From: Nocardioidaceae bacterium SCSIO 66511
GTDB taxonomy: Bacteria > Actinomycetota > Actinomycetes > Propionibacteriales > Nocardioidaceae
DNA: 64,000 nucleotides
Assembly (NCBI GenBank): GCA_023100825.1
Contig: CP095846.1
Coordinates: 4,340,001-4,404,000, forward strand
Direction: 5' to 3'
Part shown: piece by piece, positions 51,855-61,019 of the stretch
Numbering within the stretch: the first letter of the stretch is position 1
How the letters are laid out: every line of letters begins with the position of its first letter
The notes under the pieces: model-generated
The model's input: only the letters and a program-made list of their open reading frames with translations
What the model was told of the DNA's origin: nothing
Databases searched by the model: none
Made by a program: the position numbers and the translations under genes

Positions 51855-53234
51855 ATGAGCGCTGGAGATAGGAACGCTGGAGACATGAACGACGGGCGAC
51901 CCCCTGAGCAGCAGCCGGCCTCCGAGCCGACGCCGCGACCGACACCCTCGCAGGCGTACGGTCCGCCGCCGGGTATGCCGCCCGGTCAGCCGAGCCAGCC
52001 CGCGTACGGCCGGCCGGAGCCGACGACGCAGTTCACGCATCGGTTCCCGACGGGCCCCGGCGTCGCCGAATCCGGTCAGCCGTCTGTTGGCCCCCAAGCG
52101 GCGCCCCAGTCCGAGCGCAATCGGCGACCACGCCTCGGACTGCTGGTCGGCGCGGCACTCGTCGCCGGTCTCGTCGGCGGCGGTGCGGGCGCGGCCGGGA
52201 TCAACGCGCTCAATGACGACAATTCGTCAGGGTCGACGGATACCGCCGTATCCGGTACGTCGCTGTCGCAGCAGGTGTCGTCGACCGACAAGAAGCTGAA
52301 GAGCGGCACCATCGAATCGGTTGCCGCGAAGGTGCGCCCGTCGGTCGTACAGATCAATGTCTCGGGCTCGGGCATGGCCGACAGCGGCACCGGCATCATC
52401 ATCAGCAAGGACGGCAAGATCCTCACCAACAACCATGTGGTCGAGGCCGCCGCAGAGAACGGCACCATCACGGTCGCGTTCGACGACAACACCACCGCGA
52501 AGGCCGAGATCATCGGCCGCGACCCGGTGACCGATATCGCGGTGATCCAGGCGCAGGACGTCTCCGACCTCGAGCCGGCAACTCTCGGCAAGTCCGCCGA
52601 TCTGAAGGTCGGTCAGGACGTCGTCGCGGTCGGCTCGCCGTTCGGCCTGGAGAGCACGGTGACAAGCGGCATCGTCAGTGCGCTCAACCGCCCCGTCTCG
52701 GCCGGCGACGGCTCCGGGCAGACGTCGAACGTCTACCCGGCGATCCAGACCGATGCTGCCATCAACCCCGGCAACTCGGGCGGTCCGCTGGTCGATATGA
52801 ACGGCAACGTCATCGGCATCAACTCCAGCATCCGCAGCAACTCCTCGGGCTCCGAGGCGGGCTCGATCGGCCTCGGCTTCGCCATCCCGATCGACCTCGC
52901 CCGCAACATCGCCAGCCAGGTGATCGACGGTCAGACCGTCCAACACGCGCAGATCGGCATCAGCGTCAAGGACTCGACCGGCTCGGACGATATGACCACG
53001 AACGGCGCGTTGGTCAGCAGCGTCGAGAAGGGCAGCCCCGGCGACGACGCGGAACTCAAGTCAGGTGACGTCATCACCAAGCTGAACTCCGATGTCATCA
53101 CCGGCTCCCAGTCGCTGGTCGCGACAATCCGCGGGTACGCTCCCGGCGACACCGTCGAGCTCACGTACACCCGCGACGGTGACGAGCAGACGACGGACGT
53201 CGAGCTGGGCTCCGACAGCGGGCAGGCTCCCTGA
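51855..53234 (+). CDS. membrane-anchored HtrA/PepD serine protease
   Basis: A 459-residue envelope protease. A Pro/Gln/Gly-rich cytoplasmic tail (1-90) precedes a single membrane helix (about 94-118). The trypsin-like domain has His194 (TNNHVV), Asp227 (DPVTDIAV) and Ser308 (GNSGGPLV), and one PDZ domain follows (about 365-455; ISVKDSTG to DTVELTYTRDG). It should degrade or refold damaged extracytoplasmic proteins. ATG 51855 is given, but ATG 51885 (MNDGRPP), which follows CTGGAGAC, is equally possible and changes only the disordered tail. Downstream of mprAB it matches the mycobacterial mprAB-pepD order, and the repeats at 51814 suggest control by the system. Confidence 0.92.
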   Translation: MSAGDRNAGDMNDGRPPEQQPASEPTPRPTPSQAYGPPPGMPPGQPSQPAYGRPEPTTQFTHRFPTGPGVAESGQPSVGPQAAPQSERNRRPRLGLLVGAALVAGLVGGGAGAAGINALNDDNSSGSTDTAVSGTSLSQQVSSTDKKLKSGTIESVAAKVRPSVVQINVSGSGMADSGTGIIISKDGKILTNNHVVEAAAENGTITVAFDDNTTAKAEIIGRDPVTDIAVIQAQDVSDLEPATLGKSADLKVGQDVVAVGSPFGLESTVTSGIVSALNRPVSAGDGSGQTSNVYPAIQTDAAINPGNSGGPLVDMNGNVIGINSSIRSNSSGSEAGSIGLGFAIPIDLARNIASQVIDGQTVQHAQIGISVKDSTGSDDMTTNGALVSSVEKGSPGDDAELKSGDVITKLNSDVITGSQSLVATIRGYAPGDTVELTYTRDGDEQTTDVELGSDSGQAP

Positions 53235-53247
53235 CGGTGCGATGAGT

Positions 53248-53286
53248 TGAGGAAGAGGATCCCTGCTCAGGGGATCCTCTTCCTCA
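53248..53286. terminator. perfect 16-bp bidirectional terminator
   Basis: TGAGGAAGAGGATCCC (53248-53263) and GGGATCCTCTTCCTCA (53271-53286) pair fully around a seven-base loop. The right arm ends in the stop codon of the convergent chorismate-enzyme gene, so htrA and that gene share one terminator. Confidence 0.85.
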
Positions 53287-55158
53287 TTTCAGCAGGTCGG
53301 TGACGACGTCGCGCACGATCGCGAACCCGTCTCGGGTGAGGATCGACTCGGCGTGAAACTGCAGGCCCCGATAGTGCGGGCCGGCGAGCGTGTGTACGTC
53401 ACCCGTCTCGGGATCGGTCTCAACCGTGACCCCCGTAGGGAGACCGGTGTCGGGTACGCGCGCGACGAACGTGTTGTAGAACCCGACGGTCCGCTCTCGC
53501 CCGCCGACGCTGAGAGTCGACTGCGTGCCCTGGAAGACGATGTCCTTGTACGCGAGGTCGAGCCCGATCGCCTTGGCGAGCACCTGATGCCCGAGGCAGA
53601 CCGCGAGGAACGGGCGCTGCGCATCGAGCAGGGTACGTACGGCGGCGTCGAAGACCCTGATCTTGGGGTCGAATTCTGCGCGTGGGTCGCCCGGGCCGGG
53701 TCCGACCACGACAAGGTCGTACCCGTCGAGCGCACCGGGGACGTACCGGTCGTGCCGGACGAAGTCGGTCGTCATGCCCAAGACGCCGAAGACGTGCCCG
53801 AGCATGTTCACGAAGTCGTCTTCACCGTCGAGTACGACCACTCGCTTGCCGCGTAGTGCCTCGACGGGTTCCGTACCCGCCTGGTCCGAGAGCCAGAACT
53901 GGCTCAACCGCTGGTTTCGCTCGCCGAGTGCGATCAGCACATCGTCTTCTGAGGTCAATGCGCTCAGGTCGGCGCTGCTGACGCTCGCGCCCTCGACCAG
54001 GCCGAACGCCGACAGCACGCCGGAAGCCTTCGCCCACGTCTCGGCCGTCTCGTACTCGGCATCCGAGTCGCGGACGAGCGTCGCCCCCGCGGACACCGTG
54101 AGGTTGCCGTCGAGGTCGACGTCGGCCGTGCGGATCAGGATCGGCGCATCTGCGGTCTGAGCGCCATCGGCATCGCGTCCGATCAACGCCGCGATCGATG
54201 CGTAGTAGCCGCGGCCGCGCGGCTCGTAGCGTCGGATCAGCCGGCAGGCGTTCTCGACCGGACTTCCGGTGACGGTCGCCGCGAACATCGTGTCGCGCAG
54301 CACCTCGCGTACGTCTCGGTGCGTACGCCCGGCGAGGAGGTACTCGGTGTGTACGAGGTGCGACATCTGCTTGAGGTACGGCCCGAGTACGAGGCCGCCC
54401 TCGTGGCAGATGTCGCACATCATCTTCAGCTCTTCGTCGACCACCATGAACAGCTCGTAGATCTCCTTCTCGTCCCGCAGGAAGGAGATCATCGCGTCCG
54501 TGCGTGCCGCATGGGTTTCGAGGCCGCGCAGCCGGAAGGTGCCGCTGATCGGGTTCATCCGCACCTGGCCCGCGTCGACGCTGACATGCCGCTCGGGACT
54601 GGCGCCGATCAGGAAACGGTCGCCGGTGAAGATGCAGAACGTCCAGTACGCGCCGTGCTCGCGCAGGAGCAACCGTCGGAGTACCGACCATGCGGCCCGG
54701 TGCCCCCAGTCGGCAATGCGCGCGCGATAGTGCCGCGCCACGACGAGGTTCGCGCCCTCACCGTCGCCGATCTCGTCGCGGATGACCTCGCCGACCATCC
54801 GGGCATACTCGTCATCGCCGGTCTCGAATCCACCGCGATCGGCGAAGTCCAGCTCTGCTTCGGGCAGCAGCTCCAGCAGCTCTGCAAGCGGCAGCTCGGC
54901 GTTCAGGCGACATTCGATCACCGACAGCGGCGTGCCGTCCTGGTGGGCATCGAAGCCGCGCTCGCGGGCCTGCGCGAACGGAACCACGACGAGCCGGTCG
55001 TACCTCGGACCCGACTCGGGTACGCCGTCCTCGACGGGGATGTCGGCAAGGCTCTCGACATCCTCACGTGGACCGGCGACGAGCGTGACCACATCGGTCT
55101 CGCGCTGCCGGATGATCGCGTACGCGGGATGGTCGAGCAGGTCGTCGAGGATGCTCAT
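53284..55158 (-). CDS. fused anthranilate synthase-type enzyme, PhzE-like (chorismate-utilising + GATase)
   Basis: A 624-residue fusion. Residues 1-415 form the chorismate-binding domain (PISGTFRLRG, DEELKMMCDICHEGG, FAATVTGSPVENACRLIRRYEPRGRGYY). Residues 437-624 form a class I glutamine amidotransferase with nucleophile Cys521 (AVCLGHQVLA) and His602/Glu604 (FHAES). Length and domain order equal PhzE, which makes 2-amino-2-desoxyisochorismate from chorismate and glutamine; a fused TrpEG is the alternative. No other phenazine or tryptophan genes, and no Trp-rich leader, are near. It may feed a tailoring pathway encoded elsewhere. The start at 55158 lacks a strong ribosome site. Confidence 0.83.
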   Translation of the reverse strand: MSILDDLLDHPAYAIIRQRETDVVTLVAGPREDVESLADIPVEDGVPESGPRYDRLVVVPFAQARERGFDAHQDGTPLSVIECRLNAELPLAELLELLPEAELDFADRGGFETGDDEYARMVGEVIRDEIGDGEGANLVVARHYRARIADWGHRAAWSVLRRLLLREHGAYWTFCIFTGDRFLIGASPERHVSVDAGQVRMNPISGTFRLRGLETHAARTDAMISFLRDEKEIYELFMVVDEELKMMCDICHEGGLVLGPYLKQMSHLVHTEYLLAGRTHRDVREVLRDTMFAATVTGSPVENACRLIRRYEPRGRGYYASIAALIGRDADGAQTADAPILIRTADVDLDGNLTVSAGATLVRDSDAEYETAETWAKASGVLSAFGLVEGASVSSADLSALTSEDDVLIALGERNQRLSQFWLSDQAGTEPVEALRGKRVVVLDGEDDFVNMLGHVFGVLGMTTDFVRHDRYVPGALDGYDLVVVGPGPGDPRAEFDPKIRVFDAAVRTLLDAQRPFLAVCLGHQVLAKAIGLDLAYKDIVFQGTQSTLSVGGRERTVGFYNTFVARVPDTGLPTGVTVETDPETGDVHTLAGPHYRGLQFHAESILTRDGFAIVRDVVTDLLK

Positions 55159-55228
55159 GGGCGTCCGTTCAAAGGGTTTGGAGGGAAGTGGCGCGCGAGT
55201 CCCGATAGTAGTGCGACCCCGCGTACGA

Positions 55229-55265
55229 CCGAGGGCCGCTCCCGGCATGTGGGAACGGCCCTCGG
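55229..55265 (-). terminator. hairpin terminator of the EmrB-type exporter gene
   Basis: CCGAGGGCCGCTCCC (55229-55243) pairs with GGGAACGGCCCTCGG (55251-55265) with one mismatch and a seven-base loop, 22 bases beyond the exporter stop on the minus strand. Confidence 0.75.
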
Positions 55266-55286
55266 CGAGGTGCTGTCGGCGCGGCG

Positions 55287-56810
55287 TCAGGCGGCCGGAG
55301 CTTCGATCTTCTCCTCCGGCTCGCCGTCGACCGGACCCTCGTACTTGCGCCGCGGCAGCATCGCCGCCGGCACCAGGGTGAGCACCATCAGCGCGAAAGC
55401 CACCGTGTAGGTGGAGCCGAATGCCTCCGCAGCATCGCGGAACCCTGCTGCGAGCATCTGCGGCGACAGCTGCTCGAGGATCTCTGGGTTCTGCCACGAC
55501 TGCGTCGCGGCGCCCGCGAAGTCGGAGTCCTTGATCTGGTTGGTCAGGACGACCGACATGATCGCCGTGCCGACCGACGCGGCGATCTGCTGAACGATGT
55601 TCATCAGGGTCGAGCCCCGCGCGATCGTGTGATCTCGCAGTGTCTGCAACGCCGCCGTCATCGTCGGCATCATGGTTGCGCCCATGCCGAGGCCCATCAC
55701 GAACAGCGCACCGAGCAGCACCCAGTAGGAGGTGTCGGCCTCGATCTGGGTGAAGACTGCCATTGCTGCGATGATCGCGACCAGGCCGGACAACACGATC
55801 TTGCCCGGACCCATCGTGTCGACCATGCGGCCGGCCAACGGCATCGTGAGCATCGCGCCGATGCCCTGCGGTGCGATCAGCAGACCGGCGTCGAGCGTGC
55901 TCTCACCGCGCACCTGCAGGAAGTACGACGGGATGAACAGAGTCGCCCCGAAGAACGCGACCGCGAACAGGAACATCGTGATCACGGCGATGCTGAGCTG
56001 ACGGTTCTTGAACAACCGCAGGTCGATCAGCGGATGTGCCGGGCGGAACGCGTGCCAGACGAACACCGCGATCAGAGCCGCGCCGACGATGGCCGGAATG
56101 AGCACCCGGTTGTCCATGACGGTGCCCTTCTCCGGAATCGAGGAGACACCGAACAGGAGCAGCGCGAGGCCCGGGGACAGCAGCAGCATGCCGATGAAGT
56201 CGAACGACTCCGACGGCTCCGGCGCGTCCTTCGGCAAGATGAGCAGCGCGTACACGAAGGCCAGGACACCGATCGGCAGGTTGATCAGGAAGATCCAGTG
56301 CCAGCTGGCCTGGTCGATCAGCCATCCGCCGAGGATCGGACCGCCGATCGGCCCGAGCAGCATCGGGATACCGAGGACGGCCATGACCCGGCCGACGCGG
56401 TGCGGACCGGCCGCGCGGGTCATGATCGTCATGCCGAGCGGCATCAACATGCCGCCGCCGAGGCCCTGTACGACCCGGAACCCGATCAGCGAGCCGATGT
56501 CCCACGAGACCGCGCAGAGCACCGAGCCGACGACGAAGAGCGTCAGCGCGAGCAGATAGAGCCGCTTCGTACCGAACCTGTCGGCCGCCCATCCGGTCAA
56601 TGGGATGACGGTGGCCAGCGCCAGGGTATAGCCCGTCATCGACCACGCGACATCCGCCGGGCTCGCCTCGAAGACATCCTGGAACGTCGGCTGCGCGACG
56701 CTGACGACGGTGATGTCAAGGATCGACATGATCGCACCGAGCACGACGACTCCGGCGATCTTCAATACTGCGCCGTCGAGTTTGTCGTCGGCGTCAGACA
56801 CAGCTGACAT
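55287..56810 (-). CDS. EmrB/QacA-type MFS drug exporter (DHA2, 14 helices)
   Basis: A 507-residue exporter. SILDITVVSVAQPTFQ in helix 1 is the DHA2 D1 motif, GWAADRFGTKRLY (about 77-89) is the loop 2-3 motif, and GIPMLLGPIGGPILGGWLI in helix 5 is the exporter motif C (G-P-x-x-G-G). It should expel lipophilic or cationic compounds with protons. It lies upstream of the PhzE-like gene on the same strand, separated by a strong terminator, so a common role (export of an anthranilate- or ADIC-derived product) is possible but not supported by cotranscription. The 255 bases upstream hold no gene I can support. Confidence 0.9.
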   Translation of the reverse strand: MSAVSDADDKLDGAVLKIAGVVVLGAIMSILDITVVSVAQPTFQDVFEASPADVAWSMTGYTLALATVIPLTGWAADRFGTKRLYLLALTLFVVGSVLCAVSWDIGSLIGFRVVQGLGGGMLMPLGMTIMTRAAGPHRVGRVMAVLGIPMLLGPIGGPILGGWLIDQASWHWIFLINLPIGVLAFVYALLILPKDAPEPSESFDFIGMLLLSPGLALLLFGVSSIPEKGTVMDNRVLIPAIVGAALIAVFVWHAFRPAHPLIDLRLFKNRQLSIAVITMFLFAVAFFGATLFIPSYFLQVRGESTLDAGLLIAPQGIGAMLTMPLAGRMVDTMGPGKIVLSGLVAIIAAMAVFTQIEADTSYWVLLGALFVMGLGMGATMMPTMTAALQTLRDHTIARGSTLMNIVQQIAASVGTAIMSVVLTNQIKDSDFAGAATQSWQNPEILEQLSPQMLAAGFRDAAEAFGSTYTVAFALMVLTLVPAAMLPRRKYEGPVDGEPEEKIEAPAA

Positions 56811-57065
56811 GAGTGGATCCCCCCACGGTCAAGAGCGGAATATCCGCACGAATTGTTCGTCGGCCGCCGACGTGGATAGCCACCACACCGGCCGTTGATG
56901 ATCCTCGCAGAGGCCGGTGACAGCGGTCCAAACGTTTTGTGACCGGTCCCGGACGTATTTTCCGGGCGAAAGTAGAGAACACCCCCAGAACCACGGATAT
57001 TCCCGGCCGGTGCGTACGAAGGTCGATTACCCGTCGTATGGCGAACGCCACACGACGGATCTGGG

Positions 57066-58733
57066 TCATTGCCCCTCGGCCTCGTCGGACTTATCGGATT
57101 CGCCGGATTCGTCGGTATCGTCCCCGGATCCATCGCGATTCTCGTCGGCGTCCTTCTTCGCCTGCTCGGCGTCCTTCTCGATCGACTTGTCGGTGACGAT
57201 CTCTTCGTAGTCGGCGACGTTGATCTGCCCGCCGGTCTCGAAATTGACCGGCTGGAGTCCGACCGGTCGGCCGTCCTCGTCGTAGGTGATCAGGGTGGCC
57301 TGCGCCGGACGGCGCAACTTGCTGCCGAGGGCGAAGGCGTACGCGGCACCGCCGGTCGTGCCGTTGGTGTAGGTGGTCGTCACGCCGTTCTCGCCGGTGA
57401 CGGTGTCGGGCCCGACCTGGCGATGCAGATGGCCGGAGACGATCAAGTCGACACATCCGGACCGTGCGACCTGCTCGCCGGTCGTGGGGCTGTGTACGAC
57501 GACGGTGCTGACGTCCTCGTCCTCACAGGCGACGTCGGTGAGCCGGGCGCCCTGCTCCTCGATTGAGCCCGAGTCCTCGCCGTAGCCGGCGGTCAGCCCC
57601 GAGCTACGCGGATCGCTCGCTCCGAGGAAGCGGATGCCTTCGACGTCGGTGGGCTCACCGTCGAGCACCGTGAACCCGGCATCGTCGAGCGCGTCCCGTA
57701 CGAAACCCCCCTTGTCGTGGTTGCCGGCGATCGCGACGACCTCGAAGTCTTCGTACGCGCGGGCCATCGAGTTGATGCTGAATGCCTCCCAAGACCCGCC
57801 GGTCGAGGTGTCGTCGCCCGCGTCGATGATCAAGTCGGCACGCGCTTCCCGCCCGATCGCGGCGATGACGGGATCCATGCCGATGTTGTCGTGCCGGTCG
57901 GACACCAGCACGGCGAGCTTCTGGTCCTCCTCCGGCATCCGGATGTCGTCGGCGATCGTCGGCACCCGGTCGGCCATGTCGCCGTAGAACTTCTGCGAGG
58001 TGCGGTACGTATCGAGCGCACCCTCGATCAGGGCGACGCCGCCACGGGTTGCACTGCCGGTCGACAGCTCGATGCGCTCCAGCTCGGGAGTGTCGTCGAC
58101 CCCGGGAATCACATCGGGCAACCGTCGCCAACCGCTCTCGGCCGCCGACTCCGGATCGGGGCCGGTCGGCACCGCGATCAGCACGATCGCCGTCGCGAAC
58201 ACGCCGATCGTTGCGACGCCGACAGCGAGCTCCTTGCGGCCAACCCGACGCGGATGTCGCAGACGTTGCACCACCAGCAGGCGGCGCTCTCGCCCGGTGA
58301 TCCGCCACGCGACCGCGATCAGCAGGGTCACGAGCAAGCCGACTCCAGCGCCGCGCAAGGCGCTGTCGACCGCCATCCCGACGAGATGGTTCTGTACTCG
58401 CGCGATCTCACCTTCGGGCTGTGCCGCGATCACCGCATCGCGGGCGATGAGCTCGTCGAGGTCTTCGACGTCGGTGTCACCGACGTCGATCGAAACGCCC
58501 AGGTCGAACGGCGCGTCGACCGGCATCCGCAGTTTGGGCAACATCGGCCCGAAGTCGAGCGTCGCGTGCTGGTCGAAGGTCGGCGAGACGGTCGTCGTAT
58601 GGGCGCCGATCACGACGGTGCGCTGATCATGGTCGAACATCCAGAGCGCCGTCGGGACGGTCACGACGAGCCAGACCGCGACAAGCGGGAGAGCCAACCC
58701 GAGGAAACGGCGCGTCTTCGCCAGCCGGGTCAT
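57066..58733 (-). CDS. membrane-anchored metallophosphoesterase
   Basis: A 555-residue protein. Membrane helices lie at about 9-30, 123-144 and 165-187, with a beta-rich extracytoplasmic segment between the first two. The calcineurin-like phosphoesterase domain covers about 255-480, with VLVSDRHDN (D-x-H), DAGDDT (GD), AIAGNHDKGG (GNHD) and SGHLHRQ (GHxH) in order. The C-terminal tail after residue 515 is extremely acidic and lysine-containing (DGSGDDTDESGESDKSDE). The catalytic domain is probably outside the cell. The substrate is unknown; phosphodiester or pyrophosphate bonds of envelope or nucleotide molecules are typical. It lies 42 bases beyond the HelD gene on the same strand. Confidence 0.87.
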   Translation of the reverse strand: MTRLAKTRRFLGLALPLVAVWLVVTVPTALWMFDHDQRTVVIGAHTTTVSPTFDQHATLDFGPMLPKLRMPVDAPFDLGVSIDVGDTDVEDLDELIARDAVIAAQPEGEIARVQNHLVGMAVDSALRGAGVGLLVTLLIAVAWRITGRERRLLVVQRLRHPRRVGRKELAVGVATIGVFATAIVLIAVPTGPDPESAAESGWRRLPDVIPGVDDTPELERIELSTGSATRGGVALIEGALDTYRTSQKFYGDMADRVPTIADDIRMPEEDQKLAVLVSDRHDNIGMDPVIAAIGREARADLIIDAGDDTSTGGSWEAFSINSMARAYEDFEVVAIAGNHDKGGFVRDALDDAGFTVLDGEPTDVEGIRFLGASDPRSSGLTAGYGEDSGSIEEQGARLTDVACEDEDVSTVVVHSPTTGEQVARSGCVDLIVSGHLHRQVGPDTVTGENGVTTTYTNGTTGGAAYAFALGSKLRRPAQATLITYDEDGRPVGLQPVNFETGGQINVADYEEIVTDKSIEKDAEQAKKDADENRDGSGDDTDESGESDKSDEAEGQ

Positions 58734-58775
58734 TGCTCTGGGGTTACTCCTCGAGACACTGGGGACAAGCCGGGT

Positions 58776-60923
58776 CTAGATCCGCGCCAGCCAGTCGTCG
58801 GTCGTACCGACCGATGTCAGCAACTGCGTTGCACGGGTCAACACGACATAGAGGGTACGCCAGCCAGCCTCCGACTCAAGGGTGATCTGGTCGGGTTCGA
58901 CGACAACGACTCCGTCGAACTCGAGACCCTTCGTGTCCAACCCGTCGAGGACGCTGACTCGGCCGGAGTACGCGCCGAGGGACTCGGACAGCGATGCGGC
59001 GAGCTCGTCGCGGCGTGCCGAGGCCGTGACGACTGCGACGGTGCCCTCGACCTGCCCGGCAATCTCGTCGACGGCCGTACGTACGGAATCGAGCAGCTGC
59101 GACGGGTCGACGACGCGGTGCTCCGGCGGCGTGCCCGTACGCCGAACCGCGTCGGGAAGATCGGGGTCATCGACGGCAACGCGCGCGACATCAGCGGCGA
59201 ACTCATAGATCTCCGCCGAGTTGCGGTAGTTGGTCGACAACCGGAAGTTGTGCTCGGCCTTACCGTCGAGAGCCGCGGCGCGTGCCTGTGCCGCCTCGTC
59301 GGGGAACGGCCACGACGACTGCGCGGCGTCACCGACGATCGTCCAGCTCGCGTACTTGCCTCGACGTCCGAGCATCCGCCATTGCATCGGCGAGAGGTCC
59401 TGTGCCTCGTCGACGAGTACGTGCGCGTAGCCGTCGTCTTCGATGCTCTGGGTCGTATGCACCCGGGAGGCCTCCTCGCGCTCGGCACGCTCGAAGGACA
59501 TCAGCTGCTTGGGTACGTCGGCGTCGTCCGAGCCCTGCTCCGCGGGCGCCTCGCCGAGCAGGTAGCGCAGCTCGTCGATCAGCGGAACGTCTTCGACGGC
59601 GGCGTCATCGGGATCGGTCCAGGACGCACGGAGCAAACGCTGCTCGTCAGCGTCCAACAGCCCGTCGCCGAATCGGGCGAGACGCTCGGGGTCGCGCAGC
59701 CATCGCCATACCTCGACAGCGTCGAGGACGGGCCACCACGAGTCGATGAACTCCGCGAGCTCATCGGACGACTGCAGCTCCTCGACGAACTCCTCCTTGC
59801 CGCGTTCGAGCGCCCGCTCACCGCTGACCTGACGCCACAGGGTGTCGATCAGGTGCCCGCGCACCTTGGGGTACGCGCGGTTGCGACGCTGGCCACCGCC
59901 GAGCAACTGCCGGCGGATCGCGTTGAGGTCGCGGTGCTCGAGACGCACCACGTCGTCGCGGTAGAAGTAGCGGAAGTCCTGCGGTGCGCCGGGCGTGTCT
60001 GCACGCACGGCGCGCGCGAGCACCTGCTGCATCCGGGCAGATCCCTTGACCGAAGCGACGTCACCGGCATCGTGCCGCACAGCCTTGACACCGTCGACGA
60101 CCTCACCGAGCGAGCGCAGGGTCACGCTCGTCTCGCCGAGGCTCGGCAGCACCCGGTCGATGTAGTTCATGAAGATGCCCGACGGGCCGACGACGAGTAC
60201 GCCGCCGGACTCGAAGCGCCTCCGGTCGGTATAGAGCAGGTACGCCGCGCGATGCAGAGCGACGACCGTCTTGCCAGTGCCCGGGCCTCCGCCGATCGTC
60301 GTCGCACCGCGACTCGGCGCACGAATCGCTTCGTCCTGCTCCTTCTGGATGGTCGCGACGACCGAATGCATCGTCGCGTCACGGGCTCGACTCAGCGAGG
60401 CGAGCAGGGCGCCTTCGCCGACGACGACCATGTCGTCGGGGGCGTTGTCGGCGTCGAGCAGATCGTCCTCGACACCGATGACGACCTCGCCGTGGCAGCG
60501 CAACACGCGTCGGCGTACGACTCCGGACGGCTCCTGCGCCGTCGACCTGTAGAACAGCGCCGCTGCGGGAGCGCGCCAGTCGACGAGCATCACCTCGCGG
60601 TCGGCGTCGCGTACGCCGATGCGGCCGATGTAGCGCTCCTCGCCGTCGACGAGGTCGAGCCGGCCGAACACCAGCCCGTCGTGGGCCGCGTCGAGCGCCG
60701 CAATCCGTTTCGATGCCTGATAGACCATCGCGTCACGCTCGACGAGCGCGCCCTCGTGACCGACGCTCGCGCGTGCGTGGCCTTCCGCAACCAGCGAGCG
60801 CGCGACCTTCGACGCCTCGTCGAGGCGCGCGTACACACCGTCTACGTACGCCTGCTCGTGCGCAATCTCGTCCTGGGCCTGCTGCTGCGACGCTGTGGGG
60901 CGCACCGATTCGCTCTCTGCCAC
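58776..60923 (-). CDS. helD: HelD-like ATPase acting on RNA polymerase (UvrD-type superfamily 1)
   Basis: A 715-residue SF1 helicase-fold protein. An N-terminal helical arm (1-75) precedes a unique domain (EERYIGRIGVRDADREVMLVD, WRAPAAALFYRST). The first RecA half has IGGGPGTGKTVVALHRAAYL (Walker A 211-219), a long insert (about 290-480), HVLVDEAQDLSP (Walker B) and IVGDAAQSSWPF. The second RecA half has LSTNYRNSAEIYEF and GLEFDGVVVVEP. This order is typical of actinobacterial class II HelD, which binds core RNA polymerase and frees stalled or drug-bound enzyme. GTG 60923 follows AAGGAG by four bases. No rifampicin-associated palindrome is visible upstream. Confidence 0.9.
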   Translation of the reverse strand: MAESESVRPTASQQQAQDEIAHEQAYVDGVYARLDEASKVARSLVAEGHARASVGHEGALVERDAMVYQASKRIAALDAAHDGLVFGRLDLVDGEERYIGRIGVRDADREVMLVDWRAPAAALFYRSTAQEPSGVVRRRVLRCHGEVVIGVEDDLLDADNAPDDMVVVGEGALLASLSRARDATMHSVVATIQKEQDEAIRAPSRGATTIGGGPGTGKTVVALHRAAYLLYTDRRRFESGGVLVVGPSGIFMNYIDRVLPSLGETSVTLRSLGEVVDGVKAVRHDAGDVASVKGSARMQQVLARAVRADTPGAPQDFRYFYRDDVVRLEHRDLNAIRRQLLGGGQRRNRAYPKVRGHLIDTLWRQVSGERALERGKEEFVEELQSSDELAEFIDSWWPVLDAVEVWRWLRDPERLARFGDGLLDADEQRLLRASWTDPDDAAVEDVPLIDELRYLLGEAPAEQGSDDADVPKQLMSFERAEREEASRVHTTQSIEDDGYAHVLVDEAQDLSPMQWRMLGRRGKYASWTIVGDAAQSSWPFPDEAAQARAAALDGKAEHNFRLSTNYRNSAEIYEFAADVARVAVDDPDLPDAVRRTGTPPEHRVVDPSQLLDSVRTAVDEIAGQVEGTVAVVTASARRDELAASLSESLGAYSGRVSVLDGLDTKGLEFDGVVVVEPDQITLESEAGWRTLYVVLTRATQLLTSVGTTDDWLARI

Positions 60924-61019
60924 CGAACTCCTTCACCGGGCGGAACGAACAAGTCTATGCGATCGGTCGTCGCATCCGAACGCCGTCTCACACGTCTCGT
61001 GAGACGTGCGGAGCGGGTA

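Noticed and set aside
55159-55286. Tryptophan attenuator before the PhzE/TrpE-like gene
   Set aside because: No leader frame with Trp codons is seen; the hairpin there is the terminator of the upstream exporter gene.
56811-57065. Possible gene or operator upstream of the EmrB-type exporter
   Set aside because: Frames across the gap lack ribosome sites, and no strong symmetry is present; it is probably just the exporter promoter region.
60924-61019. Rifampicin-associated element upstream of helD
   Set aside because: I could not find the long palindrome that marks that element near the helD start.
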